Source: Atopobium sp. UBA1382
Lineage (GTDB): Bacteria; Actinomycetota; Coriobacteriia; Coriobacteriales; Atopobiaceae
DNA length: 64,000 bases
Direction of reading: 5' to 3'
Assembly (NCBI GenBank): GCA_002305805.1
Contig: DBQY01000016.1
Span: 506-64,505, forward strand
Shown here in pieces: positions 25,152 to 33,705 of the stretch; the stretch's first letter is position 1; each line of letters begins with the position of its first letter. Made by a program: the position numbers and the translations under genes. Below the pieces are notes generated by a model that made no database searches, was not told the origin of the DNA, and saw only the letters and a program-made list of their open reading frames with translations.

Positions 25152-26963
25152 ATGATCAACCGATTCTGCAAGGTTCCGCTCTGGGAGTGCAACGACGAGC
25201 TCGTGCGCGTGGCGCAAGGCGCCCAGCCCGCGGACCTGGTGATTCGCCATGCCAACCTCGTGAGCGTGACCACGCACGAGATTCTGCCGGACACGGACAT
25301 CGCCGTGGCCTGCGGGCGCGTGGCCTACCTCGGTCTGGGCGAGCACACGGCCGAGCACTGCATCGGGCCGGACACGCTGGTCGTGGACGCGACCGGGCTC
25401 TACGCCGCGCCCGGTCTCATGGACAGCCACATCCACGTGGAGAGCGCAATGATCGGCGTGGCCGAGTACGCGCGCGCCGTGGTCCCGCACGGCACGACCG
25501 GCATCTTCTGCGACCCGCACGAGGCGGGCAACGTCACCGGCATGCCCGGCGTGCGCGCGATGTTCGAGGATGCGCGGCGCGTGCCGCTCAAGGCCATGAT
25601 GACGCCGCCGTCGTGCGTGCCGGCGGTGACGGGCGTGGAGGACACGGGCGCCCAGGTCACGGCCGCGGACATCGCGGACAGCATGACCTGGGACAACGTG
25701 GTCGCGCTCGGCGAGATGATGAACTTCCCCGGCATCCTGGCGGGCGAGAAGAACGCGCTGGACGAGGTGCGCGAGACGCTGCGCGCCGACCGCGTGATCA
25801 CCGGCCACTTCCCCTCGCCGGACCGCGACCGCGGCCTCAGCGCCTACGTGGCCTCCGGCGTCTCCTCCTGCCACGAGTCCGGCAGCTTCGATGAGGTGCT
25901 CGCCAAGCTGCGCATGGGCATGTGGGTGCAGCTGCGCCAGGGCTCGGCGTGGCTCAACCTCCCCGGCTACCTGCCGCAGCTCGTGGCGAGCGGTGTGGAC
26001 ACACGCCACTGCCTGCTGTGCTCCGACGACAACCACCCGCACACGCTTGTGGACGAGGGCCACATGGACCGCATCCTGCGCGAGTGCGTGCGCCTGGGCC
26101 TGGACCCGGTCACCGCCCTGCAGATGGCGACGATCAACTGCGCGGAGTACTTCGGCCTCGGGAACGACATGGGCTCTGTCACACCGGGCAAGTGCGCCGA
26201 CATCGTCCTTCTCGACGACCTAGAGGGCTTCTTCGCGCGCAAGGTCTTCATCGACGGCGAGCTCGTCGCCGAGGACGGCCGCGCGCTTTTCTCGGTTGAG
26301 CCCTACGCCTGGCCCGACTTCATGACCCACACGATGAACCTTGGCCTCGAGCCCACGGTCGAGACCTTCCGCATCCCCGTCGACCTGCCCGACGGCACGG
26401 CGCGCGTGCGCGCGATGGCCATCGAGCCCGGCGACACGATCACGCGCAACGCGATCGTCGAGGTGCCGGTCGTGGGCGGCGCGCTCCAGGCGGACCCCGC
26501 GCATGACATCCTCAAGGTCGCCGTCTTCGACCGCCACCACGGCGCGGCGGGCACGCATGCCTTCGGCTTTGTCACGGGCTTCGGGATCCACGGCGCGCTC
26601 GCGCAGACCGTCTCCCACGACGCGCACAACCTGCTCGTGATGGGCGACAACGACGAGGACATGGCGCTCGCGGCGCGCACGCTGGCGGAGTGCGGCGGCG
26701 GCGAGGTCGCCGTTGCGGACGGCAAGGTGCTGGCACTCGTGGAGCTGCCGGTCTGCGGCCTCATGAGCACGGAGCGCGTGGAGGTCGTGGCCGAGAAGGT
26801 CGCGGGGGCGAGAAGGGCCTGGGAGCAGATGGGCTGCGCGATGCCCTCGCCGTTCATGACGATGGGCGTGATGTCGCTCGCGTGCGTGCCGGAGCTGCGC
26901 CTCACGAACCGCGGCTACGTGAACTGTCTCACCTTTGAGATGGAGCCGCTGCTCGCGGACTAG
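25152..26963 (+). CDS. ade: Adenine deaminase
   Basis: The amidohydrolase-type adenine deaminase that converts adenine to hypoxanthine in purine salvage. 603 residues. Metal-binding motifs are GLMDSHIHVES (about 90) and FCDPHEAGN (about 120), with GHFPSP, SSCHES and LLCSDDNHPH further on. The C-terminal adenine-deaminase domain contains FGFVTGFGIHGALAQTVSHD and a typical MGDNDEDM. AAGGAGG five bases before the ATG fixes the start, well inside a longer open frame. The stop codon overlaps the stop of the convergent gene through a shared CTAG. It is one of few plus-strand genes in this half. Confidence 0.96.
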   Translation: MINRFCKVPLWECNDELVRVAQGAQPADLVIRHANLVSVTTHEILPDTDIAVACGRVAYLGLGEHTAEHCIGPDTLVVDATGLYAAPGLMDSHIHVESAMIGVAEYARAVVPHGTTGIFCDPHEAGNVTGMPGVRAMFEDARRVPLKAMMTPPSCVPAVTGVEDTGAQVTAADIADSMTWDNVVALGEMMNFPGILAGEKNALDEVRETLRADRVITGHFPSPDRDRGLSAYVASGVSSCHESGSFDEVLAKLRMGMWVQLRQGSAWLNLPGYLPQLVASGVDTRHCLLCSDDNHPHTLVDEGHMDRILRECVRLGLDPVTALQMATINCAEYFGLGNDMGSVTPGKCADIVLLDDLEGFFARKVFIDGELVAEDGRALFSVEPYAWPDFMTHTMNLGLEPTVETFRIPVDLPDGTARVRAMAIEPGDTITRNAIVEVPVVGGALQADPAHDILKVAVFDRHHGAAGTHAFGFVTGFGIHGALAQTVSHDAHNLLVMGDNDEDMALAARTLAECGGGEVAVADGKVLALVELPVCGLMSTERVEVVAEKVAGARRAWEQMGCAMPSPFMTMGVMSLACVPELRLTNRGYVNCLTFEMEPLLAD

Positions 26964-27550
26964 CCCCTGGCGCCGGCGGCGGCGAGGCGCGTCTTGAGGA
27001 AGCGCCCGAGCTCGCGGAAGCGGTTCTCGCTCAGAGCGGCGCGGGGCACGTAGATGTAGCGGCCCTCGCCAAACCCGGCCACCACGCAGTCGCCATTCTG
27101 GCGAACGGTGCGCAGGTCAGCAAGGTCGAAGTCGCCGATCGGGCCCGCTTCGTTCTCCATGTGGGCGCTGTCCTCGCACACTACGACGTGGCGCACCTCG
27201 CTCGGGGGAGTCGGGGCGAGCGTGGTGCGGCGCGCGTAGCGCATCTGCAGGTAGTCCCAGCGCGTCGTGGCAAAGACCAGGGCGAGCGACACCGCAAAGA
27301 CAACGAAGACGAGCACCGTGGGCTTCTCGTCCACCAGCAGCACGACCACCAGCGCGAGGAGCGCGACGAAGGCGGCTGCGGTGACGACGTTGCGAATGCC
27401 GTGGCCGAGCGTCTCCGAGGCACGGGCGAACGAGAGCTCGTTGTAGTCGAAGGTCGCCGAGAAGAGCGCCTTACCGTACTTCTTGTCGTCAAAGTGGGGC
27501 TGCGAGGGGCTCTTGTGCCCGGCTGCCGTCTTCGGGGTCTTCTTTGCCAT
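26960..27550 (-). CDS. YcxB-like two-helix membrane protein
   Basis: 196 residues. A lysine-rich cytoplasmic N-terminus leads into two adjacent transmembrane helices (VVTAAAFVALLALVVVLLV and LVFVVFAVSLALVFA). The C-terminal domain reads like the YcxB family: a beta-rich segment, DLADLRTVRQNGDCVVAGF, then the closing YIYVPRAALSE and a helix. The function of the family is unknown. AAGGAG precedes the ATG. Its stop TAG overlaps the stop TAG of the convergent adenine deaminase gene within CTAG. Confidence 0.75.
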   Translation of the reverse strand: MAKKTPKTAAGHKSPSQPHFDDKKYGKALFSATFDYNELSFARASETLGHGIRNVVTAAAFVALLALVVVLLVDEKPTVLVFVVFAVSLALVFATTRWDYLQMRYARRTTLAPTPPSEVRHVVVCEDSAHMENEAGPIGDFDLADLRTVRQNGDCVVAGFGEGRYIYVPRAALSENRFRELGRFLKTRLAAAGARG

Positions 27551-27859
27551 GTCCGCTCCTTCGCCTCTGGCACGGCCGTCTTGTTCACCCGACAAATCCT
27601 AGCGCATGTGGAGGAGTTGTCGGCGAGATGTGCTCCGACGGTGAAAGCTACCGTTCGCCGGAGCGGCATGGTCACCGAGCGCGCGGTGAGGAATGATACA
27701 CATGCGCGCAGGGCGCGAGGGCATGACGAGAGCGAATCGCGTGCGCTCGCTCTGTAGAGCTTATAGCTTGGCAGCTGCCGAAGTGGAGGCCCCGGGACCC
27801 GGTCCCGTGGGCCTCCGTCCATTTTCGGCCGTTTCGTACGGGAGGTGGGCGGCCCGGGC
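27551..27859. other. 309-bp gap with hairpins, no gene seen
   Basis: No convincing coding frame or RNA gene is visible. It holds an imperfect hairpin (CTCCGACGGTGAAAG / CTACCGTTCGCCGGAG, about 27630-27661) and a short one, AGAGCGA / TCGCTCT (about 27729-27753). A strong hairpin at 27784-27817 has GGAGGCCC and GGGACC arms closing on GGCCTCC. The last is followed on the plus strand by CGTCCATTTT and could be a weak bidirectional terminator for the two flanking minus-strand genes. Confidence 0.4.
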
Positions 27860-29554
27860 CTAGGCCTCGCCCCAGACGACTGCCTCGTAGGGCCGCAGCA
27901 CGCCCGCGGCCGGCACGCCGTCATAGTTGCCGAGAAGGACCGGCATGCCGTCACACCCCAGGTCCGCAAGCTCGCAGGACGCGCCATCGAAAGAGCACGC
28001 GACCACGAGGCGCTTCTCGCCGAGCGTGCGCTCGAAGGCGATGACCCTGGGCGCCGCGGGGCCCGCGTCCAGGAACCGCACGTCGCCGAGGGCAACGACG
28101 TCCGAGGCGTGGCGCAGCGCCACGAGCCTGCGATAGTACTCGAACATCGAGCCCTCGACGCCCACCTCCGCCTCGGCGTTGACCAGCGCGTGAGTGGCGG
28201 GGACGGCGAGCCATGGCGTGCCCGTCGTGAAGCCGGCACCGGGCTCCGCCGTCCACTGCATCGGAGTGCGCCCGTTGTCGCGAGACCGCTCGTTCACCAC
28301 ATCGAGGGCCTCTTCCCGCGTGGCGCCGCGCTCGAGCAGCATGCGGTAGGCGTTCTTGCTCTCCACGTCATCGAACTTGTCGATGGAGTCGTATCCGGCA
28401 TTGGTCATGCCCAGCTCGTCTCCCTCGAAGACGTAGGGCGTGCCCTTCATGAGAAAGCTCATCGCGGCGAGCATCTTGCCCACGTGCTCCCAGCTACCGC
28501 CGCGCTCGCCGATCCCCTCGCGGCCGCCGAAGCGCGTGACCGCACGCGGCTGGTCGTGGTTGTCCCAGAACAGGGCGTTCCAGCCGCCACCGGCCTGCAT
28601 GCCCTCCTGCCAGGAGCGCAGGATGTCGCGCAGCGCAGAGATGTCCGGGTCGGCAAGCGCCCACTTGTCGCCGCCGGCATAGTCCACCTTGAGGTGGTGA
28701 AAACTGAAGCTCATGGAGAGCTCATGGTCCTCGGGACGCGTGTAGCGGATGCAGTTCTCCAGGTCGGTCGAGGCCATCTCGCCCACCGTGACCATGCCGT
28801 CGATGCCGGCTCGTTCCACGAGCTCCCGCAGGTACTCGTGGACGTGCGGACCGTCGGCCACGAGCGCGCGGCAGGCGCCGCCCGAGCCGGGGACGTCCTC
28901 GATGACCTCGGGCTTGGATATCAGGTTGATCACGTCGAAGCGGAAGCCCCGCACGCCGCGCTCGCGCCAGAAGCGCACCACGTCGGCGCAGGCCGCGCGC
29001 ACCTCGGGGTTGGTCCAGTCCAGGTCCGGCTGGCTTGGGTCGTGCATGTGCAGGTACCACTTGCCCAGACGCGGCTCCCATCGCCAGGCGCTTCCGCCGA
29101 AGGCGCACTCCCAGTTGGTGGGGGGCTCGCCGGGGTCCCCGGGACCGGAGGACCCGCGCCCGTCGCGCAGGATGTAGTACGCCTGATAGCGCCTCTCGCC
29201 GGCGCACGCCCGACGGAACCACTCGTGGTCCACCGAGGTGTGGCAGAGCACCATGTCCAGCATGATGCCGATGCCACGCTCGCCCGCCGCCGCCACCAGC
29301 TCGTCGAAGTCGCCCATCGTGCCGTAGCGCGGGTCCACGGCGCAGTAGTCCGCCACGTCGTAGCCGTTGTCGCGCTGGGGCGAGGGGTAGAACGGGGTGA
29401 GCCACAGGTAGTCCGCGCCAAGGGTGGCGAGGTAGTCCAGCTTGCTCGTGATGCCGGGCAGGTCGCCCAGGCCGTCGCCGTTGCTGTCGCAGAAGCTCTT
29501 GACGTAGATCTGATAGACCACGCTCCTGCGGAAGTCCTTCTCGATCTCTGCCAT
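27860..29554 (-). CDS. treC: Alpha,alpha-phosphotrehalase (trehalose-6-phosphate hydrolase), GH13
   Basis: A 564-residue GH13 hydrolase. The start FRRSVVYQIYVKSFCDSNGD is followed by DNGYDVADYCAVDPRYGTM. Region II is GFRFDVIN (nucleophile Asp about 203), region III VGEMAS (acid Glu about 257), region IV FWDNHDQPRAV (about 331). Region I reads DMVLCHTSVDHEWF, with Cys where the family usually has Asn. The oligo-1,6-glucosidase and phosphotrehalase subfamilies are close. The assignment to trehalose-6-phosphate rests on the adjacent trehalose-type PTS permease and TreR-like regulator. Oligo-1,6-glucosidase is the main alternative. Confidence 0.85.
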   Translation of the reverse strand: MAEIEKDFRRSVVYQIYVKSFCDSNGDGLGDLPGITSKLDYLATLGADYLWLTPFYPSPQRDNGYDVADYCAVDPRYGTMGDFDELVAAAGERGIGIMLDMVLCHTSVDHEWFRRACAGERRYQAYYILRDGRGSSGPGDPGEPPTNWECAFGGSAWRWEPRLGKWYLHMHDPSQPDLDWTNPEVRAACADVVRFWRERGVRGFRFDVINLISKPEVIEDVPGSGGACRALVADGPHVHEYLRELVERAGIDGMVTVGEMASTDLENCIRYTRPEDHELSMSFSFHHLKVDYAGGDKWALADPDISALRDILRSWQEGMQAGGGWNALFWDNHDQPRAVTRFGGREGIGERGGSWEHVGKMLAAMSFLMKGTPYVFEGDELGMTNAGYDSIDKFDDVESKNAYRMLLERGATREEALDVVNERSRDNGRTPMQWTAEPGAGFTTGTPWLAVPATHALVNAEAEVGVEGSMFEYYRRLVALRHASDVVALGDVRFLDAGPAAPRVIAFERTLGEKRLVVACSFDGASCELADLGCDGMPVLLGNYDGVPAAGVLRPYEAVVWGEA

Positions 29555-29608
29555 GGGGCAGCCTCCTTACGGGTGGCCGGGCGCCGCGCGGGCGCCCGGC
29601 GCTGCGGT

Positions 29609-31588
29609 CTAGGCGCGATAGGTAGCCACGGTGGTGGCGCCGGCCTCGGCGTCCATGCCGTCGAGCAGCGTGAGTTCGGTCGCGGCGCCCTCGTCGGTCA
29701 CGATGAACGCGGTAATCGTGGGATGGCCCGCCGCGCGGATCTTCTCGGCGGAGAAGGTCATGAGGGGCTGTCCCGCCGTCACGCGCTGGCCCTGCTCCAC
29801 GAGGCACTCAAAGCCGTCGCCGCCCATGTCCACGGTGTCGATGCCCACATGGATGAGCACCTCGGGTCCGTTGTCGAGCGTCAGGCCGATGGCATGGAAG
29901 GAGCCGGGCATCGTGGCGGCAACGACGCCGTCCGCGGGGGCGACGACGGTGTCGGCGCCGGGCGCGGGCTCGATTGCCAGGCCGTCGCCCATCGCCTTGC
30001 TCGCAAACACCTGGTCCGGCATGTCGGTGATGGGGCGCACCGTGCCGGAGAGCGGGGCGAGAAGGGCGCGGTCGCACGGCTCGGCCGCAGGGGCCGGGGC
30101 GGCAGGGGCGGCCGCGGGCTCGAGGGCCGCGACGCCGCGGTCCTTCTCGGAGAGCTTGCGCAGGCCGACGAAGTAGGTGAGCACGAACGGGACGACGATG
30201 GCGATCAGCATGCACAGCGCGAAGATTCCCCAGTAGTTGAACATGATGGAGAGGATGCCGGGCAGGCCGCCCACGCCGATGGAGAGGGCCTTGACCCCCA
30301 TACCGGTGCAGACCATGGCGGCGAGGGCGGAGCCGATCATGCCGCAAACCAGCGGGAACTTGTACTTGAGGTTGACGCCGAAGAGCGCGGGCTCGGTGAC
30401 GCCGAGGTAGCAGGAGATGCACGCCGGGATGTTCACCTGCTGGGCACGCTCGTTCTTTCGCTGGAGCACGGACATGGCGAGCACGGCGGACCCCTGCGCG
30501 ATGTTGGAGAGCGCGATCATGGGCCAGAGGGTGGTGTACTCGTAGATGCTCACCATCTGGGAGTCGATGGCGTTGGTCATGTGGTGCAGGCCGGTCATGA
30601 CGAGCGGGGCGTAGAGCAGGCCGAAGATCGCCGCGAAGAGCACGCGAATGTCGGACGCGAGGCCCCAGCTCACGGCGTTGGCGATGGCGTCGCCAATGGC
30701 CCAGCCGATGGGGCCCACGACCAGATGGGCGATGAACACTGCCGGCACGAGCGACATGAACGGCACGACGATCATGCGCACGACCTCGGGCGTGACCTTG
30801 GTGAAGAACTTCTCCAGGCCCACGAGCACGAAGGCGGCCATGAGCGAGGCGATGACCTGGCCCTGGTACCCGGTGCCGAGGAAGGAGTAGAAGCCGAAGT
30901 CATAGGTGTGCGCCGCGATGTCCTCCGCGGAGGCGCCGGCCACGGAGAAGCCGTTGAGCAACTGCGGCGAGACGAGCGTGAGGCCGAGGACGATGCCCAG
31001 GATGGGGGTGGTGCCCATCTTGCGCGTGACCGACCAGCAGATTCCCACGGGCAGCATGTGGAAGACGGCCTCGCCGATCACCCACAGGAAGTTGTACATG
31101 CCGTTCCAGAAGGTCCACATGTCCGCGATGGACTTGGTGCCATGCTGGAGGTCGAACGCGCCCGCGTCGGTGAAGAAGTTCACCTCGCCGATGATGTTGC
31201 GGAAGCCGAGGATGAGGCCGCCGCAGATGAGGGCGGGGATGAGCGGCGCGAAGATCTCCCCCAGGACGCCCATGACGCGCTGCGCCGGATTCTGATTTGC
31301 GCCAGCCGCCGCCTTGGCGGCCTCCTTGGAGACGCCCTCGATGCCCGAGATCGCGGTGAACTCCTGATAGAAGTCCGCGACGTCATTGCCGATGATGACC
31401 TGGAACTGGCCCGCCTGCGTGAAGGTGCCCTTCGCGCTGGGCAGCTCCTCTATCGCGGCGACGTCGGCCTTGCCCGGGTCCGCCAGCACGAAGCGCATGC
31501 GCGTCATGCAGTGGGTGACGGCAGAGATGTTCTCCTTGCCACCCACGAGGTCGAGCAGCCTGCTCGCGTCCTCCGTGTACTTTGCCAT
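29609..31588 (-). CDS. treP: PTS trehalose-type EIIBCA permease
   Basis: 659 residues in one chain. The EIIB domain has the phospho-cysteine in AVTHCMTRMRF (Cys27). The EIIC domain has about ten membrane segments and the family signature YLGVTEPALFGVNLKYKFPL. A Pro/Ala linker leads to EIIA with the phospho-histidine in VLIHVGIDTVDMGG (about 579). It would import and phosphorylate trehalose (or possibly sucrose) to the 6-phosphate used by the hydrolase encoded 54 bases downstream. GAGGGAGG precedes the ATG. Three inverted repeats for a GntR-type repressor lie just upstream. Confidence 0.9.
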   Translation of the reverse strand: MAKYTEDASRLLDLVGGKENISAVTHCMTRMRFVLADPGKADVAAIEELPSAKGTFTQAGQFQVIIGNDVADFYQEFTAISGIEGVSKEAAKAAAGANQNPAQRVMGVLGEIFAPLIPALICGGLILGFRNIIGEVNFFTDAGAFDLQHGTKSIADMWTFWNGMYNFLWVIGEAVFHMLPVGICWSVTRKMGTTPILGIVLGLTLVSPQLLNGFSVAGASAEDIAAHTYDFGFYSFLGTGYQGQVIASLMAAFVLVGLEKFFTKVTPEVVRMIVVPFMSLVPAVFIAHLVVGPIGWAIGDAIANAVSWGLASDIRVLFAAIFGLLYAPLVMTGLHHMTNAIDSQMVSIYEYTTLWPMIALSNIAQGSAVLAMSVLQRKNERAQQVNIPACISCYLGVTEPALFGVNLKYKFPLVCGMIGSALAAMVCTGMGVKALSIGVGGLPGILSIMFNYWGIFALCMLIAIVVPFVLTYFVGLRKLSEKDRGVAALEPAAAPAAPAPAAEPCDRALLAPLSGTVRPITDMPDQVFASKAMGDGLAIEPAPGADTVVAPADGVVAATMPGSFHAIGLTLDNGPEVLIHVGIDTVDMGGDGFECLVEQGQRVTAGQPLMTFSAEKIRAAGHPTITAFIVTDEGAATELTLLDGMDAEAGATTVATYRA

Positions 31589-31622
31589 GTCTCGTCCTCC
31601 CTCTTCTCGCCCTGGCGTGGCG

Positions 31623-31640
31623 AACTTATTTGAATAAGTT
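31623..31640. promoter_or_regulatory. TreR-like operator O1 (perfect palindrome)
   Basis: AACTTATTTGAATAAGTT is an 18-bp inverted repeat 35 bases upstream of treP. Related sites lie at 31657 and 31732. A GntR-family regulator gene adjoins, so TreR binding is likely; this is an inference. Confidence 0.75.
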
Positions 31641-31656
31641 GATAGTAGTGTTGCAC

Positions 31657-31674
31657 TACTTATTTGAATGAGTT
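31657..31674. promoter_or_regulatory. TreR-like operator O2
   Basis: TACTTATTTGAATGAGTT matches O1 at 16 of 18 positions, with centres 34 bp apart. Between them AGTAGTG and CACTACT form a separate inverted repeat (31645-31661) that may overlap the treP promoter. Confidence 0.7.
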
Positions 31675-31731
31675 GCAGGAATCCGCCGACGGTATAGTTT
31701 CGCCCGCGGACGGCCTGTTCTTCTCGCCGGT

Positions 31732-31749
31732 TGGTTATTTGAATAAGCT
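31732..31749. promoter_or_regulatory. TreR-like operator O3, near treR
   Basis: TGGTTATTTGAATAAGCT shares the core TTATTTGAATAAG with O1 and lies 24 bp before the treR start. A TATAGT at 31693-31698 is a possible treR -10 element, so O3 would sit downstream of the start point and allow autoregulation. Confidence 0.65.
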
Positions 31750-31772
31750 GTAGCCAAGACCGAGGGAGGGAA

Positions 31773-32495
31773 ATGAAGGCGCGCTACGACGTCATATATC
31801 GCGACATCCGAGAGAGCATCGAGACGGGAGCCTACCCGTATCAGGCCTTCCTCCCCTCAGAGGCGGAGCTCACCGCCGCTTTCGAGTGCTCGCACAACAC
31901 GATTCGCCGTGCGCTGGGGCTCCTGCGCGACCAGGGTTACGTCCAGCCGGTTCACGGCAAGGGCGTGCGCGTGATCTATCGCGAGCCCGAGCGCACCACG
32001 TTTACCGTAGGCGGCATCGAGTCCTTCCGCGAGGCGGACGCGCGCACCCACCTGGGCGCCCAGACCGAGGTTGTGACCTTGGAGCAAATCGTGGCAACGC
32101 CGGAGGTGTCCTTTGACACCGGCTTCGAGGAGGGTACCGAGCTCACGCACATCGAGCGCGTCCGCCGCGTGGGCGGCGAGGGGCTCATCCTGGACCGCAA
32201 CCTCTTCCGCACCTCCGCCGTACCCGGCATCACCGAGGAGATCGCGCGCACGTCGGTCTACGACTACGCGGAGCGCGAGCTGGGCGTCACCATCGCCACG
32301 AGCAAGCGCGCGATCACCGTGGAGCGGGCCGTGGAGCGCGACCGGGAGCTGCTTGACCTCGGTGACATCGATTACCTGGCCGTTATCACGAGCCAGACCT
32401 TTGACGCGCAGGGCATCCTCATCGAGTGCACGCAGTCGCGCCACCGCCCGGACCATTTCTGCTTCCGCGACACCGCGGTGCGCCAGCGCGTATAG
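31773..32495 (+). CDS. treR: GntR/HutC-family repressor, TreR-like
   Basis: 240 residues: an N-terminal winged helix (YDVIYRDIRESIETGAYPYQ, LPSEAELTAAFECSHNTIRR, GYVQPVHGKGVRV) and a C-terminal UTRA effector domain (LTHIERVRRVGGEGLILDRNL, ending HRPDHFCFRDTAVRQRV). The architecture is that of TreR in Gram-positives, which senses trehalose-6-phosphate. The gene diverges from treP, and three matching palindromes lie between them. GAGGGAGG is placed correctly before the ATG. Confidence 0.87.
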   Translation: MKARYDVIYRDIRESIETGAYPYQAFLPSEAELTAAFECSHNTIRRALGLLRDQGYVQPVHGKGVRVIYREPERTTFTVGGIESFREADARTHLGAQTEVVTLEQIVATPEVSFDTGFEEGTELTHIERVRRVGGEGLILDRNLFRTSAVPGITEEIARTSVYDYAERELGVTIATSKRAITVERAVERDRELLDLGDIDYLAVITSQTFDAQGILIECTQSRHRPDHFCFRDTAVRQRV

Positions 32496-32517
32496 GGTTA
32501 CCTCCCGCCTCCCACGA

Positions 32518-32726
32518 GGTTTGGGTTCGCGGTTTCGCTCCAACCGCTCACACAGATTGCTGTCAACTGGGCTTTTCCAATCGGGCGGCAAATCCGGCCG
32601 GTGACACGAACCCAAACCGAAAAACGGTTTGGGTTCACTCTTTCCGCAAACGATTCAATACCACATGTCTTATCTGGGGTTTTGTGCCCCGGTTACCCGC
32701 CTCTCGCGAATCGCTGAACCCAAACC
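32518..32726. repeat. Twin 101-bp units bounded by GGTTTGGGTTC / GAACCCAAACC
   Basis: Unit 1 is 32518-32618 and unit 2 is 32626-32726. Both are exactly 101 bp, both start GGTTTGGGTTC and both end GAACCCAAACC, with a 7-bp linker. The interiors differ but share fragments such as TGTC, CTGGG and TTTT in the same order. The same 11-bp arms occur inside dnaX. The pair fills most of the 313-bp gap between treR and the first esterase, where no gene is visible. Confidence 0.8.
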
Positions 32727-32808
32727 TCCTGAAAGGCGGGCGAGAAGTGAGTGTCGGCATAACGCTATACTGGTCCGCGTTCTTCTCGCCAGATCAAAGG
32801 AGGCCCCC

Positions 32809-33666
32809 ATGGCCCTCATCAGCGTCGACTACTTCTCCTCCTCCCTCATGCGCACCACCACGCTCGAGGTCATCCTGCCCGTTGACGACCAGGGCGCCGC
32901 ATACGCCACAGACTCGGTGATGCGCCACGCCGGCGGCAGCCTCGAGGATGAGATGCGCGCCTGGAAGCAGAGCCCCTACCCGCCCAAGAAGGCGCCGTTC
33001 AAGACGCTCTTCCTGCTGCACGGCATCTCGGGCAACCATGCGGACTGGATCAGCGAGACCCGCATTCGCAGCTGGGCCGAGAACCACGGGATCGCCGTGG
33101 TCATGCCCTCCGGCTACAACGCGTTCTACCTAGACCAGCCCGAGGTCCATAACTACTACGGGCGCTTCGTGGGCCAGGAGCTCGTGGAGGTGGCGCGGCG
33201 GATGTTCCCGCTCTCCGCGCGCCGCGAGGACACGTTCATCGGCGGCATCTCGATGGGCGCGTACGGCGCGCTGCGCAACGGCCTCAAGTACTGCGAGACG
33301 TTCGGCTCCATTGTGTCGCTCTCCTCGGCGATGATCATCAATAACTTTGACCAGGTCATCTCCTCCGACGGCCTGTTCTTCCTCTCGCGCGACTTCCTCG
33401 AGCACACCTTTGGCGATCTCTCGCATGTGCGCGACTCCGACAAGGACCCGGCGCGTCTGGCCGCCGACCTCGTCTACTGCGACCGCCCGCGCCCGCGCAT
33501 CTTCATGACCTGCGGCAACCAGGACCCGCTCGCCGAGGCTAATCGGATGCTGGCGGGCCGCATGCGCGACACCGGTCTGGACGTCACGTATGATGAGATG
33601 AGTGGCGGACACGACTGGGACTTCTGGAACGCCGCGCTGCCCAAGGCGCTGGACTGGCTCCTCTAG
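32809..33666 (+). CDS. Alpha/beta-hydrolase esterase (esterase D / tributyrin esterase type), paralog 1
   Basis: 285 residues of the PF00756-type esterase group. The oxyanion-side motif is LFLLHGISGN, the nucleophile Ser lies in GGISMGAYGA, and the charge-relay Asp and His are probably in CGNQDPLAEA and SGGHDWDFWN. No signal peptide is visible, so it is cytoplasmic. The substrate is unknown; short acyl or acetylated-sugar esters are common for this family. AAAGGAGG precedes the ATG. A second, related esterase follows 39 bases downstream. TATACT at 32766-32771 is a possible -10 element. Confidence 0.85.
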   Translation: MALISVDYFSSSLMRTTTLEVILPVDDQGAAYATDSVMRHAGGSLEDEMRAWKQSPYPPKKAPFKTLFLLHGISGNHADWISETRIRSWAENHGIAVVMPSGYNAFYLDQPEVHNYYGRFVGQELVEVARRMFPLSARREDTFIGGISMGAYGALRNGLKYCETFGSIVSLSSAMIINNFDQVISSDGLFFLSRDFLEHTFGDLSHVRDSDKDPARLAADLVYCDRPRPRIFMTCGNQDPLAEANRMLAGRMRDTGLDVTYDEMSGGHDWDFWNAALPKALDWLL

Positions 33667-33705
33667 GGCAGACGTCGGGCCTCCAGACCCAGAGGGAGGA
33701 CAAGA

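Noticed and set aside
27784-27817. A clear terminator for treC
   Set aside because: The hairpin is strong, but the T-run is on the plus-strand side and weak, so it is recorded only as a hairpin in the gap.
27845-31633. A 1262-codon open frame on the plus strand
   Set aside because: It is antisense to treC and treP, its composition is His/Arg/Glu-rich in the way antisense frames of GC-rich genes are, and the minus-strand frames carry all family motifs.
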